NCBI RefSeq assembly: GCF_000428925.1
Contig: NZ_AUAW01000001.1
Coordinates: 1 to 64,000 of the forward strand
Origin: Furfurilactobacillus rossiae DSM 15814
GTDB lineage: Bacteria > Bacillota > Bacilli > Lactobacillales > Lactobacillaceae
Direction of reading: 5' to 3'
DNA: 64,000 bases
This document shows positions 43,523 to 53,107 of this stretch, piece by piece; the stretch's first letter is position 1, and the number at the start of each line of letters is the position of its first letter. A program made the translations under genes and the position numbers. The notes below the pieces were generated by a model that was given only the letters and a program-made list of their open reading frames with translations, was not told the DNA's origin and did no database searches.

Positions 43523-43998
43523 CTATGGCTTATTTAAGTTTGGGATCAAACGTTGGTAATCGGCGCAAACACTTATTGTATGCATTAGCGCAATTGCGGG
43601 CGGATCACACGACTGTCTCGATGAAAACGGCTCACTTTTATATCACTGAACCTGTTGGTGGCGTGGTTCAAGACAATTTTTTGAATACTGCGGTCGCCAT
43701 TGATACCAAACGGTCGGCAGAATCTTTGCTGACATTGGTTCATCAAATCGAACAGGCACAGCACCGTCATCGTTTCATCCATTGGGGGCCACGCACGATG
43801 GATCTAGATATCATTTTTTATGGTGATGAACACATCAATACGGCAACTCTCACAGTGCCACATCCTGAAGCACCAAATCGGCGGTTTGTGCTTGAACCGA
43901 TTCTAGAAATTAGTGGAGATGATCGCGCAATTCAGCGACAGGTCAGTGATTGGTTAGCGGAAACGGATGACCATCAACAAATCAACAAGTTATCGTAA
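43519..43998 (+). CDS. folK: 6-hydroxymethyl-7,8-dihydropterin pyrophosphokinase
   Basis: 159 residues, HPPK. It transfers pyrophosphate from ATP to hydroxymethyl-dihydropterin. The GTG at 43519 overlaps folB by 4 bp; an ATG two codons later is an alternative. Signatures: YLSLGSNVGNRRKHL at the start, FLNTAVAID near residue 55 and GPRTMDLDIIFYGD near residue 90, with the metal-binding Asp pair. Confidence 0.94.
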   Translation: MTMAYLSLGSNVGNRRKHLLYALAQLRADHTTVSMKTAHFYITEPVGGVVQDNFLNTAVAIDTKRSAESLLTLVHQIEQAQHRHRFIHWGPRTMDLDIIFYGDEHINTATLTVPHPEAPNRRFVLEPILEISGDDRAIQRQVSDWLAETDDHQQINKLS

Positions 43999-44016
43999 CG
44001 TTTTTGAATTACTAGC

Positions 44017-44040
44017 ATTGTTAGTCAGTTGGCTAACAAT
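44017..44040. repeat. Inverted repeat between folK and folE
   Basis: ATTGTTAG and CTAACAAT form an 8-bp stem in the 91-nt gap before folE. There is no T-run; it may be an RNA-processing or attenuation site. Confidence 0.35.
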
Positions 44041-44089
44041 CTTACATAAGTTCGTTATTTAGAAATTGTTTTAAAGGAGACACGCATTA

Positions 44090-44671
44090 ATGACAGATGA
44101 ACAACAAGCCACAATTGAAGGCGCTGTCCGCCAAATTTTAACTGCAGTAGGGGAAGATCCAGACCGGGCTGGCCTTGTCGAAACGCCGGCACGGGTGGCA
44201 CGTGCGTACGCAGAGATGTTTTCTTCGCTGGAACAACCGACATTTAAGGATTACAAGTTATTTCATGAAGAGGATAACGCCGACATGGTTGTCGTCGGCC
44301 AAATTCCGTTTTATTCGATGTGTGAACATCATTTACTACCATTTTTTGGCCGTGTCAGTGTTGCCTATGTGCCCACAAACGGGACTATCATCGGCCTTAG
44401 CAAGATTCCTCGGCTCGTCGATTACGTCAGCCGCCGACCAACGGTGCAAGAAAATATTACGAACCAGGTGGCTGCTGAGTTAGAAAAAATTTTGAAGCCG
44501 GCTGGAGTGGCTGTCAGCGTTGCTGCGCGACACATGTGTATGGAAATGCGCGGCGTTAACAAGACGGGTTCTGTCACGCAGACAGCGACATATTGGGGTG
44601 AGTTTAAAACAAATAACGCATTACGCCAGGAATTTTTAATGAGGGCCGAACATGGCAACATTAACGTATGA
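44090..44671 (+). CDS. folE: GTP cyclohydrolase I
   Basis: 193 residues. It opens GTP to dihydroneopterin triphosphate, the first step of folate synthesis. Zinc and catalytic residues are visible in MCEHHLLPFFGRV (near residue 79), and IGLSKIPRLVDYVSRRPTVQ and RHMCMEMRG give the second zinc Cys. AAAGGAGA precedes the ATG. Its end overlaps folC by 20 bp. Confidence 0.96.
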   Translation: MTDEQQATIEGAVRQILTAVGEDPDRAGLVETPARVARAYAEMFSSLEQPTFKDYKLFHEEDNADMVVVGQIPFYSMCEHHLLPFFGRVSVAYVPTNGTIIGLSKIPRLVDYVSRRPTVQENITNQVAAELEKILKPAGVAVSVAARHMCMEMRGVNKTGSVTQTATYWGEFKTNNALRQEFLMRAEHGNINV

Positions 44672-45989
44672 GACATTAATTAATGAAATGAATCAAGCAA
44701 TGCTTGCGGGCGACGAGGATCGTGTGCCGCTGTTACGTCAGGTATTAGCAGCGGTTGGACAACCCGATACGCAGGCGCCAATTATTCACGTGGTTGGCAC
44801 AAACGGCAAAGGATCAACGGTGACGTTGATAGCAGATACATTGATTGCTGCTGGTCATAAAGTCGGCGTGTTTACGAGCCCAGCCATCTCTGATCAACGT
44901 GAGCAAATTGTGATTAACGGTCAGATGATTGGCAAGGAAACATTTGTCCGTTTGTATCAGACACTGTTGCCGATCGTCAGAAAAATTGTGCCGGACGACT
45001 CATCACTAACCATTTTTGAGTGGGAGGTTGTCATTGCGTTGGCGTGGTTTGCTGAACAGCACGTGGACTGGATGATTATCGAAGCTGGCCTCGGTGGTTT
45101 GATGGACGCTACTAATGCGATTACATCCCCGCGGTTCAGTGTGTTTACGCACATTGCGTTGGACCATACCCGCATCTTAGGCGACACGATTGCAAAGATT
45201 GCGCAAAATAAGGCGGGCATTATCAAACCAAACACGACGGTAGTGATGGCACCTGGTCAAAGTGATGATGCAAAAGCGGTTATTGAACAAACTGCTAAGC
45301 GTGCTCATGTGCCGGTAATGCTAGCTATTAAACAGACATGGTTTGATAATCCTCAATTTGGCCTGGATGGCACAACGGTGGATGTTCACTGGTCCAGCAA
45401 GACCATTTGGCATCACGTTCATCTTAATTTGGCTGGGCAGCATCAATTAGCTAATGCGGCCACTGCACTGACGGTGCTAAAACAAGTTGCCGAACATGAC
45501 AGCCGCATTGATGAAGATGCTGTGAGAACGGGTTTTAATCAGGCAGCTTTGCCTGGGCGACTGACGACGCTAGCGGCAACCGATAAACATCCCCGATTGT
45601 TGGTCGATGGTGCTCATAATCCAGATGGGATTCAATCGCTGGTTCGGTTGTTAAAGCAGGTGGCGCCAACCCGTCGGTTTACGTTTGTACTTGGCTTTTT
45701 AGCGGATAAAAACGTGGCGGGAATGCTGGCAGAATTGCTGCCGTTAGCCAAGCAAGTCGTGTTAACGGTTCCAGACCAGCATCAGCGGGTACTACCGATT
45801 GATGCATTAACTGAGATGGTGGGTGATACATTGGCCAAACTACAGTTAAATGACGTAGCGGTGTTTTCAACGGCCACTGCGCGTGATGCTTTAGCTTGTT
45901 TGCGCAAACGTAACGTTGAACCACCAGTGATTGTGACGGGGAGCTTTTACCTTATCCGGGCGTTGCGGGAGGCTGGTTTAAATGACTAA
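44652..45989 (+). CDS. folC: Folylpolyglutamate/dihydrofolate synthase
   Basis: 445 residues, Mur-ligase family. It adds glutamate to dihydropteroate or folate. P-loop VVGTNGKGSTVT near residue 48, GLGGLMDATN near residue 145, ALDHTRILGDT near 170 and C-terminal DGAHNPDG near 318. The ribosome site GAGGG lies inside the end of folE. It overlaps the next gene by 8 bp. Confidence 0.93.
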   Translation: MATLTYETLINEMNQAMLAGDEDRVPLLRQVLAAVGQPDTQAPIIHVVGTNGKGSTVTLIADTLIAAGHKVGVFTSPAISDQREQIVINGQMIGKETFVRLYQTLLPIVRKIVPDDSSLTIFEWEVVIALAWFAEQHVDWMIIEAGLGGLMDATNAITSPRFSVFTHIALDHTRILGDTIAKIAQNKAGIIKPNTTVVMAPGQSDDAKAVIEQTAKRAHVPVMLAIKQTWFDNPQFGLDGTTVDVHWSSKTIWHHVHLNLAGQHQLANAATALTVLKQVAEHDSRIDEDAVRTGFNQAALPGRLTTLAATDKHPRLLVDGAHNPDGIQSLVRLLKQVAPTRRFTFVLGFLADKNVAGMLAELLPLAKQVVLTVPDQHQRVLPIDALTEMVGDTLAKLQLNDVAVFSTATARDALACLRKRNVEPPVIVTGSFYLIRALREAGLND

Positions 45990-46575
45990 TCCACTATTTG
46001 TCGCAGCAACCAACAATCGACAAAAATTTGCCGAGTTGGCACGGACGTTTGCCTTTTTTGGTCAGACGATTCGCCCATACTGGACTTATCTTGGCCGATT
46101 ACAATTTCCCAAAGAAGGGACCGCTGATTTCAAAAACAATGCTGAAGGCAAGGCAACGTTTATTCAACAACGCTTGCCAGAAGTGACCGTCGTGGCCGAT
46201 GACAGTGGCCTGTTTGTCGACGCATTGCCAGACCACTTTGGGGTGACAACGATGCGCGAACTGTCCGCTCATGCACATGATGATGCGGCCATGAATCGTT
46301 ACATTCTACGTTTATTGGGCACACAAACGAATCGCCATGCAATGTTGACGACAACACTGACAGTACTTAGCCATGACGGTCAGTGGCTCACAGCGACAGG
46401 ACAGCGCCGGTTCCAGATTCCGTTTGTGCCAGTCGGTCAGTACAGTGTCGGCTTTGATCGGATTATGTGGGATTCTAAAACAGGACTGACACTGGCTCAA
46501 CTGCCGAATCAGGCGCGCATTCCGTTTACACCAAGAGGCATTGCAGTACCTAAATTATTGGCAGAGTTACGATAG
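45982..46575 (+). CDS. Ham1/RdgB-family non-canonical NTP pyrophosphatase in the folate operon
   Basis: 197 residues. N-terminal ATNNRQKFAELA and ADDSGLFVDAL (near residue 72) are Ham1 signatures, and the C-terminal segment retains a family-like end. House-cleaning Ham1 enzymes hydrolyse ITP/XTP. A Ham1-like gene at this position between folC and folP is known in lactobacilli and is thought to help remove phosphates from dihydroneopterin triphosphate, since no folQ is otherwise present. That role is inference from position. Confidence 0.85.
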   Translation: MTNPLFVAATNNRQKFAELARTFAFFGQTIRPYWTYLGRLQFPKEGTADFKNNAEGKATFIQQRLPEVTVVADDSGLFVDALPDHFGVTTMRELSAHAHDDAAMNRYILRLLGTQTNRHAMLTTTLTVLSHDGQWLTATGQRRFQIPFVPVGQYSVGFDRIMWDSKTGLTLAQLPNQARIPFTPRGIAVPKLLAELR

Positions 46576-46589
46576 TGGGAGGATACGAC

Positions 46590-47750
46590 ATGAAAGTTAC
46601 AGAAATAAATGCTAACGACCTCAGTCAAACTAATGGTCTGGCCGAGGCCGCTTTGCTGGATGCCATCAAACATCAACGTCAGTTGGCATTGATGTTTGAA
46701 TTCGACAATGCGGATAATCGAACCAGACTGGTCAACTTGATGGGCAATCTTGATGCCGTAGTCACAGTGGCTGGTAATAATGTGCAAACATTGATTAGTG
46801 AAGCCGCTTTGCCAGTTTTGGAACAGCAATTGAGTCGTCAGTTTGATAACAATGTGCTGGCAAAAGGCGTCGGCACGATTCGGCAGCAGCATGAAATTCA
46901 TTGGCAAGCAGGGCGTTTTGATTTTAATGTGACCGCCAAACCACTGATCTACGGAATTTTAAACGTCAGTCCTGATTCATTTTACGATGGGGGCCGCTAC
47001 CATGATATGGATTCTGTATTGAAGCGGGCAGGTGAGTTTGCCCAGGCAGGTGTGCCCGTGGTTGAAATTGGCGGCCAGACGACGCGACCACACTTTACGG
47101 AGATTACGCCTGAAACTGAAATTCAACGGGTTATGCCTTATATTAAGGCCATTAAGGCGCAATATCCTGATTTGGGAATCGCGGTTGATACTTATAAGTT
47201 ACCGGTGATGAAGGCGGTATTGGACGAAGGGGTTGATATCATTAATGACGTTAACGCCTTTACTGATAATTCTGACAAACTGCCGCTACTTGCCTCGAGT
47301 AATGTTGGTTTGTTAACGATGCATGAAAGTCGTGCCCGCGAATACGATAATTTAACGACGGCAATGACAGATTTCTTTAAAACAAATTTGGATGCACTGA
47401 AACACGCTGGTATCAATGAACAGCGGATTGCTCTGGATGAAGGGATTGGGTACGCCAAAGTGGCTGATGGTTACCAGGATTTCACCATGATGCGCAACAT
47501 CAACCAGTTTTTGCCGTTTGAACGGCCAATTATGATCGCCATTTCGCGAAAGGGCTTTGGTCATAAACTATTCGGTTTGGCAAAGGAAGATCGTCTATCT
47601 GTGACGTTAATTGCCGAAGCCTATATGTATCTGCACGGTGGTCGTATTTTACGGGTTCACGACATTGAAGAAACGAAGCAGTTAGTCACATTGCTGGATA
47701 CGATCGAGGGCAGCTATTGGTTCCCAGACAGAACAGAAATGCATCAGTAG
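46590..47750 (+). CDS. folP: Dihydropteroate synthase with N-terminal extension
   Basis: 386 residues; ATG at 46590 with GGGAGGA upstream. The DHPS barrel starts near residue 115 with IYGILNVSPDSFYDGG and continues with VEIGGQTTRP, IAVDTYKLPV and DINDVNA-like motifs; C-terminal RVHDIEE closes the barrel. It joins p-aminobenzoate to the pterin. The first 110 residues are extra compared with typical 270-280 residue enzymes. Last gene of the fol operon. No pabA/pabB is in the window. Confidence 0.92.
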   Translation: MKVTEINANDLSQTNGLAEAALLDAIKHQRQLALMFEFDNADNRTRLVNLMGNLDAVVTVAGNNVQTLISEAALPVLEQQLSRQFDNNVLAKGVGTIRQQHEIHWQAGRFDFNVTAKPLIYGILNVSPDSFYDGGRYHDMDSVLKRAGEFAQAGVPVVEIGGQTTRPHFTEITPETEIQRVMPYIKAIKAQYPDLGIAVDTYKLPVMKAVLDEGVDIINDVNAFTDNSDKLPLLASSNVGLLTMHESRAREYDNLTTAMTDFFKTNLDALKHAGINEQRIALDEGIGYAKVADGYQDFTMMRNINQFLPFERPIMIAISRKGFGHKLFGLAKEDRLSVTLIAEAYMYLHGGRILRVHDIEETKQLVTLLDTIEGSYWFPDRTEMHQ

Positions 47751-47895
47751 CTTTTGATTGTTGCCAATGTCGTAACTGAGACTGAATAATTAAGGTTTAG
47801 TCAAAGGTTTAGCTGTTCAAAAAAATGGCGGCGTTGGTTGATAGTTCTGGTGTATACTGGATATTCAAGAAAGATAAAGGGAAGTTTGGGAACGC

Positions 47896-49443
47896 ATGGC
47901 GAAATTACAATTATCAGCATCAGAAATTTTGACGATTTTACGTGAGCACCATTTGTTGACCAACGTGATAAATGCCAATGATCAGTTAGTAGTGACCGAT
48001 GTCACATACGACTCACGAACGGCAAAGCCGAATGGTTTATTCTTCTGTAAGGGTAACTTCAAGCCAGAGTATTTAACTACGGCGGTTGATGCCGGTGTTA
48101 CAGCCTATGTATCAGAAGTTGCGGCTAAGCAGTGCGAGGCCACTGGCTTTATCGTGACAGATATCCAAAAGGCAATGTCGCTGCTGAGCGCTGCCTTTTT
48201 TGGCTACCCACAAGATGATCTATTTATTGTGGCGTTCACAGGGACGAAGGGGAAAACAACCTCTGCATACTTTACGCGAGGCATTCTGCAACAGACGACG
48301 AATAAACATACCGCATTGTTTTCAACGATTGACCGGATTTTAGGACCAAAACCAGAGCAAGAATTCAAGTCTGATCTTACGACGCCTGAATCACTCAATT
48401 TGTTTCATGATATGCGTGAAGCCGTTGATTCTGGCATGACGACGTTGGTCATGGAAGTGTCTTCACAGGCGTACAAGAAGAACCGTGTGTATGGCTTGAA
48501 GTATGATGTTGGGATCTTTTTAAACATCACGCCAGATCATATTGGGCGCAACGAGCACCCAACGTTTGCTGACTATTTGCACTGTAAATTACAGCTCTTA
48601 GTCAATTCTCGGCAGTGCATTATAAATGCAGAAACGGATCACTTAGAAGATATTTATATGGCTGCTAAGGCAACGACGGAACCTGAGGATATCTATCTGT
48701 ATGCTCGTGATGGTTACAAGCCAAGCATTGATGTGCCAATCGACTTTCGTTACCACAGCAATGAAGATACTCTGAAGGATGCCAAATTTACGGTGTCGCA
48801 TACGGATCTAGCGCCAGCCAAACTGAATTTAGATGGTGAGTATCAACTGGCGTTGCCCGGTGATTACAATGAAAATAACGCGGTGGCATCACTCATTGCC
48901 GCTGGTCTAGCTGGCGCGACAGCTAATGAGGCTCAACAAGCATTGCCAGATATCACGGTCCCTGGTCGGTTTGAATCGGTCGCCACCAAGAATCACGGGA
49001 TGGTGTTCGTTGATTACGCCCACAACTACGCATCCGTCAAGGCTTTGCTGTCGTTCTTGCGGAAGCAGTATGCTGATAGCCGAATCATTGTGGTGGTTGG
49101 CAGTCCTGGTGACAAGGGCATTTCGCGCCGAGAAGGTTTCGGTAAAGCGTTGAATGAAGAGGCTGACGTGGCTTACTTAACCGCTGATGATCCTGGTTTT
49201 GAAAATCCCGCTGACATTGCCCAACAGATTGATGAACATATTGATCATAACCGGGTTGATGTTCACGTTCAGATTGATCGGCCAACTGCCATTCGTGAAG
49301 CCATTAGTGATAGTCATGCCGACGATGTCGTTGTGTTGGCAGCAAAAGGTGAGGATCCTTATCAAAAGATTCGCGGAGTGGACACACCATATCCAACTGA
49401 CATGGCTGTTGCCAAACAAGTAATTGCAGATATTGAAGCGTGA
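47896..49443 (+). CDS. murE: UDP-N-acetylmuramyl-tripeptide synthetase, probable L-lysine type
   Basis: 515 residues. It adds the third residue of the peptidoglycan stem. Mur ligase ATP site VAFTGTKGKTTSAYF near residue 113, EVSSQAYKKNRVYGL near 191 with the carbamylated Lys further on, and ALPGDYNENNAVASL near 318. The acceptor-recognition loop reads DDPGFENP near residue 433, not the DNPR of meso-DAP enzymes, which points to lysine. This agrees with the FemX-type gene at 4978-6219. ATG preceded by AAAGGGAAG. Monocistronic. Confidence 0.88.
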   Translation: MAKLQLSASEILTILREHHLLTNVINANDQLVVTDVTYDSRTAKPNGLFFCKGNFKPEYLTTAVDAGVTAYVSEVAAKQCEATGFIVTDIQKAMSLLSAAFFGYPQDDLFIVAFTGTKGKTTSAYFTRGILQQTTNKHTALFSTIDRILGPKPEQEFKSDLTTPESLNLFHDMREAVDSGMTTLVMEVSSQAYKKNRVYGLKYDVGIFLNITPDHIGRNEHPTFADYLHCKLQLLVNSRQCIINAETDHLEDIYMAAKATTEPEDIYLYARDGYKPSIDVPIDFRYHSNEDTLKDAKFTVSHTDLAPAKLNLDGEYQLALPGDYNENNAVASLIAAGLAGATANEAQQALPDITVPGRFESVATKNHGMVFVDYAHNYASVKALLSFLRKQYADSRIIVVVGSPGDKGISRREGFGKALNEEADVAYLTADDPGFENPADIAQQIDEHIDHNRVDVHVQIDRPTAIREAISDSHADDVVVLAAKGEDPYQKIRGVDTPYPTDMAVAKQVIADIEA

Positions 49444-49518
49444 TTTTATCTCTGTTGTAGGATTAACATTGCTAAAATCTTGGGCCGTTGTTGCCCATTG
49501 AAGATAAGATAGCGACAA

Positions 49519-49556
49519 AAAAGACAGCTCACTTCAAAAATGTGAGCTGTCTTTAT
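49519..49556. terminator. Terminator after murE
   Basis: AAAGACAGCTCAC pairs with GTGAGCTGTCTTT followed by ATAT. Confidence 0.8.
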
Positions 49557-49620
49557 ATGCCATGATGAATGAAAAGAAGCTTTCTATCCGTCACGGTAAG
49601 GATTGTTTGTGTTCTGATGA

Positions 49621-49974
49621 TTAGGCAGTCAAACTGTAAATGGTGTAGCCAAGGATGATGGTGGCGACAAACAGCAAACCTAAGACGACATACAACCAAG
49701 GAGTGACGTGGGTTTCTTGCTTTCTGGCGAAGACGATTTCAACGACGCCAATAAGCAGAATTGCCAGTATACCTTTTAAAATTGTGAGGATGGGAACCGT
49801 TGACCAGGTCTTGGTGGCAGCAATGAAACCAGTGATAATCATCACCATGTAGAGTAGTCTGCTCCACATCAGCCACCATTTAACGCGCTTTTCTGTTTTA
49901 CTGAACACGCCAGCGAGAACTGTCAGAACTAGTAAAATGGCAATCCAAAAATGACTGGCAATTAAAAAATTCAT
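49621..49974 (-). CDS. YisL/DUF1516-family membrane protein
   Basis: 117 residues; start at 49974 with AGAAAGGA upstream. Four transmembrane helices and short loops with WWLMWSRLLYMVMIITG near residue 33, characteristic of the YisL (DUF1516) family in Bacilli. Function unknown. It faces away from the MATE exporter gene. Confidence 0.82.
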   Translation of the reverse strand: MNFLIASHFWIAILLVLTVLAGVFSKTEKRVKWWLMWSRLLYMVMIITGFIAATKTWSTVPILTILKGILAILLIGVVEIVFARKQETHVTPWLYVVLGLLFVATIILGYTIYSLTA

Positions 49975-50140
49975 ATTTTTTCCTTTCTGAATCAAGTTTT
50001 TTGAGTGAATCAACTTGACATGAAACTGAAGCTATCTTAGCATTGTTAAACCGTGTCGTTAAGCGGTACAATCAATGCTTATACAGGCCTTAACATGCAT
50101 CACTAAATGAGCAGGCCTGACAATTTTAAGGAGGGGTCAC

Positions 50141-51616
50141 GTGCACGATTTAACTGAGGGGAATCCAATCAAATTAATATTTTTGTTCACGATGCCCCTA
50201 CTTATTGGTAATTTATTTCAGCAATTATACAACATTTCAGATACGCTGGTCGTTGGTCAAACATTGGGCGTCAACGCATTGGCCGCAGTTGGCTCAACTG
50301 GGTCCATAAGTTTTCTAATCATTGGGTTTGCCCAGGGTTTGACGGCTGGGTTATCGATTGTGACAGCACAGCGATTTGGTGCACGGGACTTGAAGGGCGT
50401 TCGTGAAAGTTTTGCGGCAAGCATCTGGATCAGTCTGTTTGTAACTGTTGTTCTGACAGTGCTCTCGTTGGCATTTGTTCATCCAATTTTGCATCTGATG
50501 CAAACGCCGGCAGCAATTTATCACGATGCCTTAATCTTTATCTCCATCATTTTCGCTGGCATTTTCGCCTCCGTTGCCTTTAATCTGTTATCAAACATGA
50601 TTCGTGGTCTAGGGGATTCACGGACTCCGTTATACTTTTTGATCGTCGGGACGGTCGTCAACGTTGTGTTAGAATTAGCGTTTATTCTAATTTTTCATAT
50701 GGGCGTTGCTGGTGCAGGGTTGGCCACCGTTATTTCTCAGGTTATATCAGCCGGTTTATGTTTAATTTACATCTGGCGCCATGTGCCATTGCTGCGGATC
50801 AACCGTCAGGACATGCGTGCCGGAGCCGGTCAATTGTGGGAACATTTTGCAACGGGGTTACCGATGGGCTTTCAGATGTCAATTATTGCGATCGGTGCCA
50901 TCGTTATGCAGGCGGCTTTAAACAGTTTAGGAACCGCTTCAGTTGCGTCTTCAACAGCTGCTAGCAAAATTGACCAAATTGCTACAATGCCGATGTCATC
51001 ATTTGGGGTAACCATGGCGACGTTTGCGGCTCAAAACATTGGGGCGGGTAAGTATAACCGAATTATTAAAGGTGTTCGTCAGACGCTGATTTTATCCAGC
51101 TCATTTGCGATTGTAATTGGTGCGCTGGAAATTATCTTCGGTAAGGCGTTAGTGAGCCTCTTTATTAGTGGACATGACCCAGCCGTTATGAGGCTGTCGC
51201 AAACGTACTTCAACGTGATTGCCAGTTCATACGTGTTACTGGCCGTATTGTTCATTATTCGTAACACGTTACAAGGTGTTGGTCAGCAAGCAATGCCGAC
51301 CTTTGCCGGCATTGCGGAACTCGTTATGCGTTCTTTCACAGCCTTTTTCCTTGTTGGACCTTTGGGCTACGCCGGGGCCGTATCAGCGGAGCCATTGGCT
51401 TGGCTAGGATCATGTATCGTTTTGATTCCGTCTTACCTGCGTGCTATTCGACAGTTGCATAATTTACAATACATGCATGATCAAAATGAGCAGGCTAAAC
51501 AAGTGACGGCGGAATCCGGGACGGGTAATCACACAGAAATCAGTGTCCCAAATTCGACACAAGCCCCGCACGGGTTAAGCCGAGCTGGACAACACAGTAC
51601 GAAGCAGGATAGTTAA
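50141..51616 (+). CDS. MATE-family efflux transporter
   Basis: 491 residues, GTG start behind AAGGAGGGG. Twelve transmembrane helices in two related halves: PLLIGNLFQQLYNISDTLVVG at residue 20 and GLPMGFQMSIIAIG at residue 244. MATE proteins export drugs or metabolites using Na+ or H+. The last 50 residues are hydrophilic and low-complexity (TAESGTGNHTEISV) and probably cytoplasmic. No regulator is adjacent. Confidence 0.9.
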   Translation: MHDLTEGNPIKLIFLFTMPLLIGNLFQQLYNISDTLVVGQTLGVNALAAVGSTGSISFLIIGFAQGLTAGLSIVTAQRFGARDLKGVRESFAASIWISLFVTVVLTVLSLAFVHPILHLMQTPAAIYHDALIFISIIFAGIFASVAFNLLSNMIRGLGDSRTPLYFLIVGTVVNVVLELAFILIFHMGVAGAGLATVISQVISAGLCLIYIWRHVPLLRINRQDMRAGAGQLWEHFATGLPMGFQMSIIAIGAIVMQAALNSLGTASVASSTAASKIDQIATMPMSSFGVTMATFAAQNIGAGKYNRIIKGVRQTLILSSSFAIVIGALEIIFGKALVSLFISGHDPAVMRLSQTYFNVIASSYVLLAVLFIIRNTLQGVGQQAMPTFAGIAELVMRSFTAFFLVGPLGYAGAVSAEPLAWLGSCIVLIPSYLRAIRQLHNLQYMHDQNEQAKQVTAESGTGNHTEISVPNSTQAPHGLSRAGQHSTKQDS

Positions 51617-51744
51617 AGTTCGAAACATAAGACTTGAAATCCAGTTGTTTTTTTGATAATATACAAACTCGTATGCGTTGGGCATAAGACCAGAATAACC
51701 CGTTTATCTTCTTGCCGAAGAGGACGGGAATTGAGGTGAAATTA

Positions 51745-52014
51745 ATGGCTGAATTACATGTTGGTGATGTTGTCACTGCGAAAAAGTTTGGACCGTTTGA
51801 ACACAATTTCGGTGGCGAATTAGAAAAAGTTTATGAAAATTCGGCACTTGTATTGATTGATGATTACAATGACGCTGACAGCATGACTGTGAGTGAAATG
51901 AACCGTCGTGCCGTCGTTAAGAACGGTGATATTAAGGTCATTAAAGCTGCACCAGTGCCAGAACCGGATCCCGATGAGGAAAATGCCGATGATGCGGAAG
52001 ATGAGAAAAAATAA
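51745..52014 (+). CDS. DUF2187-family (YkvS-like) small protein
   Basis: 89 residues; ATG at 51745 with TTGAGGTGA upstream. A small beta domain in residues 1-62 (HVGDVVTAKKFGPFEHNFGGELEKVYENSALVLI) and a very acidic tail (EPDPDEENADDAED). The fold is KOW/SH3-like in appearance. Function unknown. Ends in a terminator. Confidence 0.82.
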   Translation: MAELHVGDVVTAKKFGPFEHNFGGELEKVYENSALVLIDDYNDADSMTVSEMNRRAVVKNGDIKVIKAAPVPEPDPDEENADDAEDEKK

Positions 52015-52056
52015 TAACTGCTAGTTCGTGAGTTCTGTTAGCAGATAATTCAAAGT

Positions 52057-52095
52057 GATTCCTGTGGTGTACAACCCGCAGGAATCTTTTTTTAT
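52057..52095 (+). terminator. Terminator of the DUF2187 gene
   Basis: GATTCCTGTGG pairs with CCCGCAGGAATC (one mismatch) followed by TTTTTTT. Confidence 0.85.
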
Positions 52096-52255
52096 GGCCG
52101 GTATCAAATATGGAAGTTTATTTTGAAGCAGAAAATTCTTTTTTGAAAAAGTTTGCCTTACAGTTGCTCGAAGGGGGTAAAGTAGTAACAGTTAGCTATC
52201 ATCAGTCAGCTAACCGAAGTTTTAAGAACTTGAACATGAAAGAAGCGAATCTTTT

Positions 52256-53107
52256 TTGAAAAATATTGATCAACAAGAATACGTTGGTGAACGGCCATTA
52301 TTCAATGCCGCTAATTTAAATATTACCAACACGACTTTTGCGGATGGGGAGTCGCCGCTTAAAGAGGGACACCACCTGACGCTAGAACATGATACGTTTG
52401 AATGGAAATATCCACTTTGGTACTGTACGGATGTCAGTGCAATTAACACGACACTGCTGGAAACTGCACGTTCAGGCATTTGGTACACGCATAACATTGA
52501 TATGAAACAGTGTTTGATTGAGGCACCGAAAACATTTCGTCGTGCCAGTGGCATTCACCTGACCAATGTGCAGATGCCAATTGCTCAGGAAACATTGTGG
52601 AGCTGTGACGACATCACTTTGGACCATGTATCCGCTAAGGGCGATTATTTTGGCATGAACAGTCAAAACATCGTTGCCCATGATTTTCAATTGTCCGGTA
52701 ATTATTCGTTTGACGGTGGACGGAATATTGAAATTCACAACGCCACGATGCTATCAAAAGACGCCTTTTGGAACTGTGAAAACGTGACCGTTTATGATTC
52801 CACCATCATTGGTGAATATCTAGGTTGGAATTCAAAAAACATTACGTTTATTAATTGTCGGATTGAAAGTGAGCAGGGTCTTTGTTACATGGATAACTTG
52901 GTCATGAAGAACTGTTCACTGATCAAAACCAACTTGGCGTTCGAATATTCATCCGTTCACGCTGATATCACGACTAAAATTGACAGTGTCAAAAATCCTG
53001 TTAGCGGTGAAATTACAGCACCAGCTATTGGTGAGATTATCTTGCAGGAGGACCAAATCGATCCTAGCAAGACAACAATTACAGAAACTGGGGTGACAGT
53101 GAAATGA
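52256..53107 (+). CDS. DUF3737-family right-handed beta-helix protein
   Basis: 283 residues starting at TTG 52256. DUF3737 homologues begin like this one (MKNIDQQEYVGERPLFNAAN) and consist of repeated short strands with aromatic and Asn ladders (DNITLDHVSAKGDYF-like, NSKNITFINCRIE), typical of a pectate-lyase-like helix without an evident catalytic site. The function is not known. The TTG overlaps the stop of a 7-codon ATG frame across a T6 run. The 3' end overlaps the aminotransferase ATG by 4 bp, so the two are coupled. Confidence 0.82.
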   Translation: MKNIDQQEYVGERPLFNAANLNITNTTFADGESPLKEGHHLTLEHDTFEWKYPLWYCTDVSAINTTLLETARSGIWYTHNIDMKQCLIEAPKTFRRASGIHLTNVQMPIAQETLWSCDDITLDHVSAKGDYFGMNSQNIVAHDFQLSGNYSFDGGRNIEIHNATMLSKDAFWNCENVTVYDSTIIGEYLGWNSKNITFINCRIESEQGLCYMDNLVMKNCSLIKTNLAFEYSSVHADITTKIDSVKNPVSGEITAPAIGEIILQEDQIDPSKTTITETGVTVK

